64,000 nt of DNA from Dermatemys mawii (Eukaryota > Chordata > Testudines > Dermatemydidae): contig ML677348.1 of NCBI GenBank assembly GCA_007922305.1, forward strand, positions 19,655,327 through 19,719,326, read 5' to 3'. Position 1 is the first letter of the stretch; every line of letters begins with the position of its first letter. Below, one piece after another: positions 58,256 to 64,000 of this stretch. The translations under genes were made by a program, and so were the position numbers. Below the pieces are notes generated by a model. The model worked only from the letters and a program-made list of their open reading frames with translations. It did not search any database and was not told the origin of the DNA.

Positions 58256-59394
58256 AGAGCTCTCCTAATTTCCCATCGTAGGCATTAAATCATATTTGTT
58301 CAGTTCCTCCCACGTGTCATTTAAGAACACAATAGCTCTTGAGAAGTGCCTGTTTTAGTTTGATTCTTTGTTCACACAGATGTCAAGAGTATAAAGGTCT
58401 TATATGAAAACAAAAAAAAAGTCTAGGATAATATATTATTTCTAATCAAGTCTGTGATTATTTATGTCAGTTTAGACACCCTCTGTATTAGAAGCTGGTA
58501 AAGCAGATTTTCGTCTGTGCGCTTGAGAAGAATGAACCTCTTTGCTCTTGCTTTTATCAGCAAATTTGAGCTCTCTGTAAATGCACAAAGTAGGAGCTCT
58601 GAAGATAGTCTTTTTCTTTGCACCTGTAGATGTGAATTTGTTTTAGTTCTGCGTGCACACAAGGACTGTGTCAGAGGGTGGTGGGCAACTGACTTAACTG
58701 CACTTCTGTAGTGGATTTGTTAGCTAAAGCAGTGGGAGACAGATTTGAAAAAATAAGGTTCACATTTTCGCTTTCTTTTTATGTTCACTCATTCCTTCAG
58801 TCTTTTTGATTTCACTCAAGCTCAGAGTTTTCGCACCATTTGGCCACCTGAACCTAGGAACTAGGCTAATACTTCGGGTGGAGCAGCCACTGCCTCCCAT
58901 CGCTCTGTATCTGATCTGACCCTACAGGGAAGCCTAGGCTGCCCCACACCCCAGTCTTGTAATAAGACTGATCAGGAGAAGTCCTAGCTCCACTGGGAAT
59001 TAGAACATGCACTTTGAATGGGAGCCAGGACTAAGGGCAGAGCAGCATCGCTAAGGACCTCCTTCTGCTCCCATTGAAATAATGGAAATTTTATCATTGA
59101 CTTCAGTGGAAACAGAATTGGGCTGTATTCAGCATTTCTTATCCTGGGCACAGTCCTGAAGCGTGCAGCTCCCATTGGCTTCAGCATCAGTGGGGGCACT
59201 CGGCACTTCACAGGAGTGAACCAAGCTGAGTCGTAAGGGAAGCCCAGGGAGAGTATCAGTGATACAGGCCTAAAGTATCAATACCTGTGCCAATATAGTA
59301 CCTGTGCCATGGTTGGGACCCCTCTGACATGGGCTTTGTAGTGGTTCAGTTTCTGCTCCTTCATACTTGCCTGGGCTGGGAACATCATGCCCAA

Positions 59395-59565
59395 AACATT
59401 CAAACCTGGGGACCCAAATCAGACCCTGAAATCCTTATTTAGGCATCTAAATAAAAATGGCCTAACTCTGAGCAGCTGAGCAACCCCAGCTCCCATGGAG
59501 TCCACGGAAGCTGCAGAGGCTCAGCCCCTCTGAAAACCAAGCCACTTCTTTAGAAGCCTCAGCAT
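59395..59565. repeat. Copy of the 43550 foldback family in the 3' UTR
   Basis: CCCTGAAATCCTTATTTAGG, CATCTAAATAAAAATGGCC, GCTGAGCAACCCCAGCTCCC and GGCTCAGCCCCTCTGAAAAC. These are the same words as at 43550-43740 in part-inverted order. It would place an old repeat inside the presumed 3' UTR. Confidence 0.45.
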
Positions 59566-59711
59566 GGTTCTAGGAGCGTAACTTTGAGCTCGCAGGGTTG
59601 CCCCGGGTGGTTCACATGGTCCATTTCATTTGTTCAGATGTGAATTCAGTTTCTTTGCTAGAGGCTGAACATTGTGGAAGGGGAAATCATTGCACTGTGA
59701 TACTGAAGATA

Positions 59712-59717
59712 AATAAA
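59712..59717 (+). terminator. Candidate CAB39L poly(A) signal
   Basis: This is the first AATAAA after the stop codon. It is followed about 40-70 bases later by a T-rich tract (ATTTTTTCTTCTTTTTCT), as expected of a cleavage and polyadenylation site. It implies a 3' UTR of about 1.5 kb. An ATTAAA at 60141-60146, also followed by T-rich sequence, is an alternative distal signal. RNA data would decide between them. Confidence 0.5.
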
Positions 59718-60430
59718 GCCTTGGGTCCAAAAAGAGTTGCCTAGATATTCTTGCCATTTCATTTTTTCTTCTTTTTCTAGGACATGGGCACTGTGATTGT
59801 GGGTATTTTGTTGGGTGGAGGCATTTGAGAGTGGGGAGAGAAGATCTTGAAGTATTTCTTCTGTTAGCTTAAATCTGGGGTTTTTTGTTTGTTGAATGAA
59901 ACATTACGTTCTCCAACTATAATTGCATAGCAAACACTTCAGTGAAAGGATAGAAATCAGGTGAGACTTTTGTCCATAAAACTGTTGTATATTAAGGTGA
60001 TTGAGAATTTAATTTGTATGCTTTAGAAAAGGGGGAAAACCAAACAAACAGGTCAACACATGGTTTACTTTTAAGATGTCAGGTGTAGACAAAAATGTAT
60101 ATCTTGGCTGCTTGAAATTTTAAAATGATATTTACAGGTTATTAAAGGCATGGTTACTAATCTGCGCTTTTTTAATCAGTTTATTCCTGTCCCTCACTTC
60201 CTTCTCAAAAAATGCTTTCACTTAGAATATTTTCTTTGCTAAATTCTCTCTCTCTCCTCCACCAGCCACAGCTTCCACAGATGGAGGAGGACAGATGATC
60301 ACTTCAGAGCCAGTAGGCCTTGTAAACATCACATTTGCAGCCTTCACTGGCATGGGCTCTGGCAGTCCCAGGCTGTAATCCAATTTGGCCTTCCTGTGAC
60401 CTTCAGTGCCATGACACATGGCTGACACTG

Positions 60431-60448
60431 ACACACACACACACACAC
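60431..60448. repeat. AC microsatellite
   Basis: Nine AC units downstream of the CAB39L 3' UTR. Confidence 0.9.
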
Positions 60449-61318
60449 TCTGTGCTTCATTGCTCATAAGGGAGCATCTCTAGAGTAGTGGGGAGGGGGG
60501 CGAGGGTTGTGTGGAAAAGCTTCAGCGCTTTTCACTAAAGGGTCTGATCCTCCAAGATGTGGAGAGTCTCCTGCAAGATGCTGAAACCAATGGGAGTTGG
60601 GGCATTCAGTGTCTCAAGATGTGCTCAGGGCCTGCTAGGAGGGGCCCAGATCAGGAACTGCATGAACACAGGGGCAGCATAGGCCTCAGCCCTAGAGTCA
60701 TGTGATAACATCAGAATCTCAACTTTCATCTACAAAAAATGTTCTAACTTTCATGTTTGTGAAGCGAACCAGGTGTAACCATGGCAGTGATTCCGGCCTC
60801 ATCCATCTTAGTGGGGTAACTCTGAACCTCACTGCTCTGAGGGCCCCAGCAGAGGATGCTGCATGGGCAGCTGGTCTAGCCGTTCTCCCCCATTGTGACT
60901 CCAGTAGGGGAAGAGGGATCCATACAGAGAGTCCCATGCCTACAGCAGGGTAGGTGGAGCTGAGTCATCAGTCCTCCTGAACATACCCCAGCCTGCCCAC
61001 AGTGATCCAAAGAGTGGAGAGGCCCCAGTCTGCCTCAAAAAGTGATGCTGGGCACTCCAGAAGCCAGCTCTGGGCCACTGCTACCACAAGCAGAAATGGG
61101 ACCACAGCATGGGAATGGCATGGGGGCTAAGGGGGCCCATGCACCAGTGTGCCAAGAATACCAGATTCTTAACATGGCCCTGTACAGAGCCAGACCCATC
61201 CTCCACCTTCCACTTTATTGTGCATAGGACTGGCTCAGTGTTTTCTGTCTAGTATGAAGTGATTTCCAGTACACGGAGGGCAATTCAAAATCTTTCCCAA
61301 GCTCAACAACTTTAACAT

Positions 61319-62627
61319 TGTCATAAGTGTGAAGTAGCCTAGAATTAGTGTTTACCTGTAAGGGGTTAAGCTAAAGGTAACCTGAGAGGTGGACAACTGA
61401 CCAATGAGAAATTCCTCAGGAGACAAAGGATTTTAAGTTTCAGTTTCTCTCCGGGTCTCTTTCTGTTCACCTCGGCTATGGGATGAACACAGCTATGTCT
61501 TTCACTATAACTATAAGATTCTATCAAGTACTGTAGTTAGTAAGGTTACCTTTTTTTATCACTTGGAAGGTTCTCAGTGGTGAGTGTTGGCTGGGTGCTT
61601 CTTGATATTGTAAGCTTCAGCAGAGATTTCAACAGTGGGAGAAAGTTGCCTTGGGGGAGAGGTTTGGTTTCTGAATCCTTTTGTTGATTATGGTAGATGC
61701 TGTTCTATTGATGGCTATAAGGGATTTATTCCTTTCTTTTTTTTTCTTTTATTAAAATCTTTCTTTTAAGAAGCTGACTGCTTGTTTTCCATTGTGTAAG
61801 ATCCTGGTTTTGGATCGGGCACGTCTCGCAGGATCAGGCGAGGTTTGGGTTTTTTATTCTCTCAAGCTTTCCAGGGAAGGAAGAAGTTTGGGGGGTTAGT
61901 GGAAAGGGAAAGAAGGGTCCCAAACTACCCTAGACCTAGTTTGGTGGTGGCAGCGTACCAGGTCCAGATACAGAAGAATCTGTGTTCTGGGGAAAACATT
62001 TTAACCCAAGCTGGTAAAATAGGCTTGGGGGGGCGTATTTCTTTTTTTCATGTGGGTCCCCACATCTGTACCCTAGAGTTCAGAGTGGGGAGGCAATCCT
62101 GACATGGTTGCAGCTGTGGGATGAAATTTTGTGAATTTAAAAAACAAACTGCTTTCTGCAAAATTCTTTCTCTAAGGTAAGACCTCAGCAAGTACAAAGC
62201 AAGTAACAGTGTTAAGTTAAACACTATAGGGAGTCACTCTGGTAAAACTTGTTCTGCAGGTCTTGAAGCTGTGATAGCTCCACGCTTTGTCTTTTTCAGT
62301 TGCCTGAGGGCAGGGAACTGAAGGTTTTTTGTTTTTTTGTTTTTGTTTTTTTTTGAGAGGGTTTTCTCCTGCTGGATAGCAGAGAGTAGCCCAGGTTTGC
62401 AGTTAAGAGTTAATAGGCTCGTTAAGTGCTAGGCAAGCATCCCAGGGGTCCCTGTGTGGGGGGGAACTGGTCAGTTCAGTTTTCTGAGAATCAGTGTAGG
62501 GTGTCTTTCTCCCTCTGCTGGTAGGATTAAAACCCTGCTGAGAATTTCCAAGTGATATAAGAAAATTTTGTTTAATTTTCAGTTAGTAAGTTAAACACTA
62601 ATTCTAGGCTACTTCACACTTATGACA
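61319..62627. mobile_element. 1.3-kb element with exact 36-bp inverted ends and 5-bp duplication
   Basis: The left end is TGTCATAAGTGTGAAGTAGC through position 61354; the right end, 62592-62627, is its exact reverse complement. Flanks are AACAT at 61314-61318 and AACAT at 62628-62632. There is no long coding frame. The first part, 61319-62104, itself begins TGTCA and ends TGACA and resembles an LTR-like repeat that I associate with turtle genomes. Class uncertain: TG...CA ends with a 5-bp duplication fit LTR elements, but long exact inverted ends fit a DNA transposon (for example Ginger-type). Confidence 0.75.
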
Positions 62628-63544
62628 AACATCTGTTAAAAGGGGAAAACATTAGAAATGATGGTGATTAAATTAAGCTTGAGGAGCCCATTAGGCTCCA
62701 TAATATTATTTCACAGCAGGCTGAGGGGGGACATTTCTAATTAGCTGAAATAGGAGGTCTTCTCTGATTCATCTTAGAGTCAAGATGGACTTTTCAATTT
62801 CCTTTGGTGCTTCAAACGGGGCCGCTGTTTTTTCTCAGACCCACAGGAATTTTCCCGACAGGAAATTGCAGTTTCTCCCAGGGAGTAAAATTAATATCAG
62901 TGGGAGCAGTGTGATTCCAAGACATGATTTATCAATGAGAGAGGTGAAAAGAACACTGGTAGGAAGGAGGAAAAAATAAACAAGAGAGAGGTTTGAGCTG
63001 CAAAATCCAGATTCCAAACCCCACCCAAAGGTCAAGGGAGGTTTGGATCTGGAGATTTGGTTTGTGGCAACTTGCAAAATTCAGTTAGATTTGTACATAG
63101 AAATCTACTTTGATACAGAAGAGTGCCCAGTATATGCAAATCAGCCCATTTAACTGAGGTTTTAGACAGTTTATTAAAATATGAAGAATTTGACTAAACC
63201 AATCATCACAGTCCTTGCTCTGTAATGAAAACTGGAAAGCTACACATCCCCAATCCACTTCAACAGATGGGGAAAGAATTGTCTGATGGGGAACTTGGGC
63301 CTTCACTAATTATGGAATCTGGCACTCTGTTTCCATCCGAGTGTTGCAGTAAATAGTTCCTCTCAGTTGTTTTTGCCCTACACCCATCTAGTGTATTTAG
63401 AAAGCACTCATCTCCATAGTACCTAGATGCCTCATACTGTGATTAAAACTAACTATGAGAGAGAGACTGGTACCATGATTCCACATGCCTTAAGTAATTT
63501 CAACAGTAAGCCACAAGTCATCATTACCCATCAGAATGATATTC

Positions 63545-64000
63545 CACTAGGGCAAACTTTTTGGCCCAAGGGCCACATCAGGGTTGAAAACTTGTACAGA
63601 GGGGTGGGTCAGAGAAGGGTGTCTCTCCCCAAACAGACTGGCCTTGCCCCCATCTGACCCCCTCCTACTTCCCACTCCCTGACTGCTCCCCTCAGAATCC
63701 CGAACCCATCCAACCCTCCACTGCTGCTTGTCCCCTGACTGCCCCCTCCAAGGACTTCCTGCCCCTAACCACTCCTCAGGACCTCACCCCCTACCTAAGC
63801 CCCTCTGCTCCTTGTCCCCTGACCACCCCCTCCCAAGATCCCCAACCCTAACTGCCCCCCAGGACCCCACCCCCTTCCTAATCCCCCCGTTCCCTGACCC
63901 CATCTACACCCCCATCTGGATTCCCACACCCTATCCAACCCCCCTAACTCTCCCCCTCAGAACCTCGGCCCCATCCAATAGCCCCCTGTCCCCTGAATGC
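63545..64000. mobile_element. hAT element of the 32887 family, cut by the window end
   Basis: CTAGGGCAAACTTTTTGGC is followed by GGGCCACATCAGGGTTG and then a C-rich stretch of CCCCTGACTGCCCCC type. The order and wording match the copy at 32887-33568. The right end lies beyond the window. Confidence 0.75.

Larger units (their letters stand above)
58256..59740 (+). other. Presumed CAB39L 3' untranslated region
   Basis: No significant open frame follows the stop codon. The first 700 bases are A/T-rich and look unique. From about 59080 on, the sequence contains short old repeats that also occur elsewhere in the window: a CATTGACTTCAGTGG-type piece near 59090-59130, and a 'TTTAGGCATCTAAATA' block at 59395-59565. 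The end is placed from the candidate AATAAA at 59712. Confidence 0.5.
59741..64000. other. Region downstream of CAB39L
   Basis: No exon of a following gene was recognised. The stretch holds a CA microsatellite, a moderately GC-rich part (60480-61250) without a long convincing frame, the element with 36-bp inverted ends (61319-62627) and a hAT element from 63545 to the window end. Open frames here are short and unrelated to known domains. Confidence 0.6.

Noticed and set aside
60480..61250. Possible first exon or CpG island of the next gene
   Set aside because: GC only moderately raised, CpG scarce, short frames, no donor joined to a recognisable domain.
1..64000. tRNA, rRNA, CRISPR array or bacterial-type operon
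   Set aside because: Looked for cloverleaf boxes, spaced direct repeats and dense gene packing; none seen, and the spliced CAB39L gene shows the DNA is vertebrate.

Overview
This window is genomic DNA from a vertebrate, most likely a turtle. It holds one recognisable host gene: CAB39L (MO25 beta), on the + strand, spread over about 52 kb. Eight coding exons (6323-58255) all have GT/AG borders and join without a frame break into 334 codons plus TGA. The protein closely resembles vertebrate MO25 beta. The turtle assignment is an inference from the repeats: many antisense CR1 LINE 3' ends, several hAT-type elements with 8-bp target duplications, and MITE families that I recognise as typical of turtle and crocodilian genomes.

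Layout: 1-6280 lies upstream of the first coding exon (5' UTR intron or flank) and holds an MIR-like SINE, a foldback repeat and a hAT element containing a 10-N gap. The introns are 12.4, 7.1, 9.8, 9.2, 5.1, 0.7 and 6.6 kb. Intron 1 carries an old CR1, two GC-rich elements and a 95-bp hAT MITE with a perfect 8-bp duplication. Intron 2 carries, antisense to CAB39L, a broken copy of a transposase-like gene that still has a 348-codon open reading frame. Intron 3 holds a 72-bp near-perfect palindrome, a CR1 and a GC-rich element nested in a second, non-CR1 LINE, and a large hAT element. Introns 4 and 5 hold further CR1 copies; one contains an inverted duplication of its own 3' end. Intron 7 has only short old repeats. 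58256-64000 is the 3' UTR (candidate poly(A) signal at 59712) followed by intergenic DNA, with a 1.3-kb element that has exact 36-bp inverted ends, and a hAT element running off the window.

No tRNA, rRNA, CRISPR array or second intact host gene was seen. Most other open frames are chance frames in introns or sit in GC-rich repeats. By knowledge of the family, the CAB39L product is a helical-repeat scaffold that binds STRAD and locks LKB1 (STK11) in an active state, and that also activates some STE20 kinases. The most unusual parts of the window are the transposase-like pseudogene with its repeated 15-mer flank, the element with 36-bp inverted ends, and the two large palindromes.
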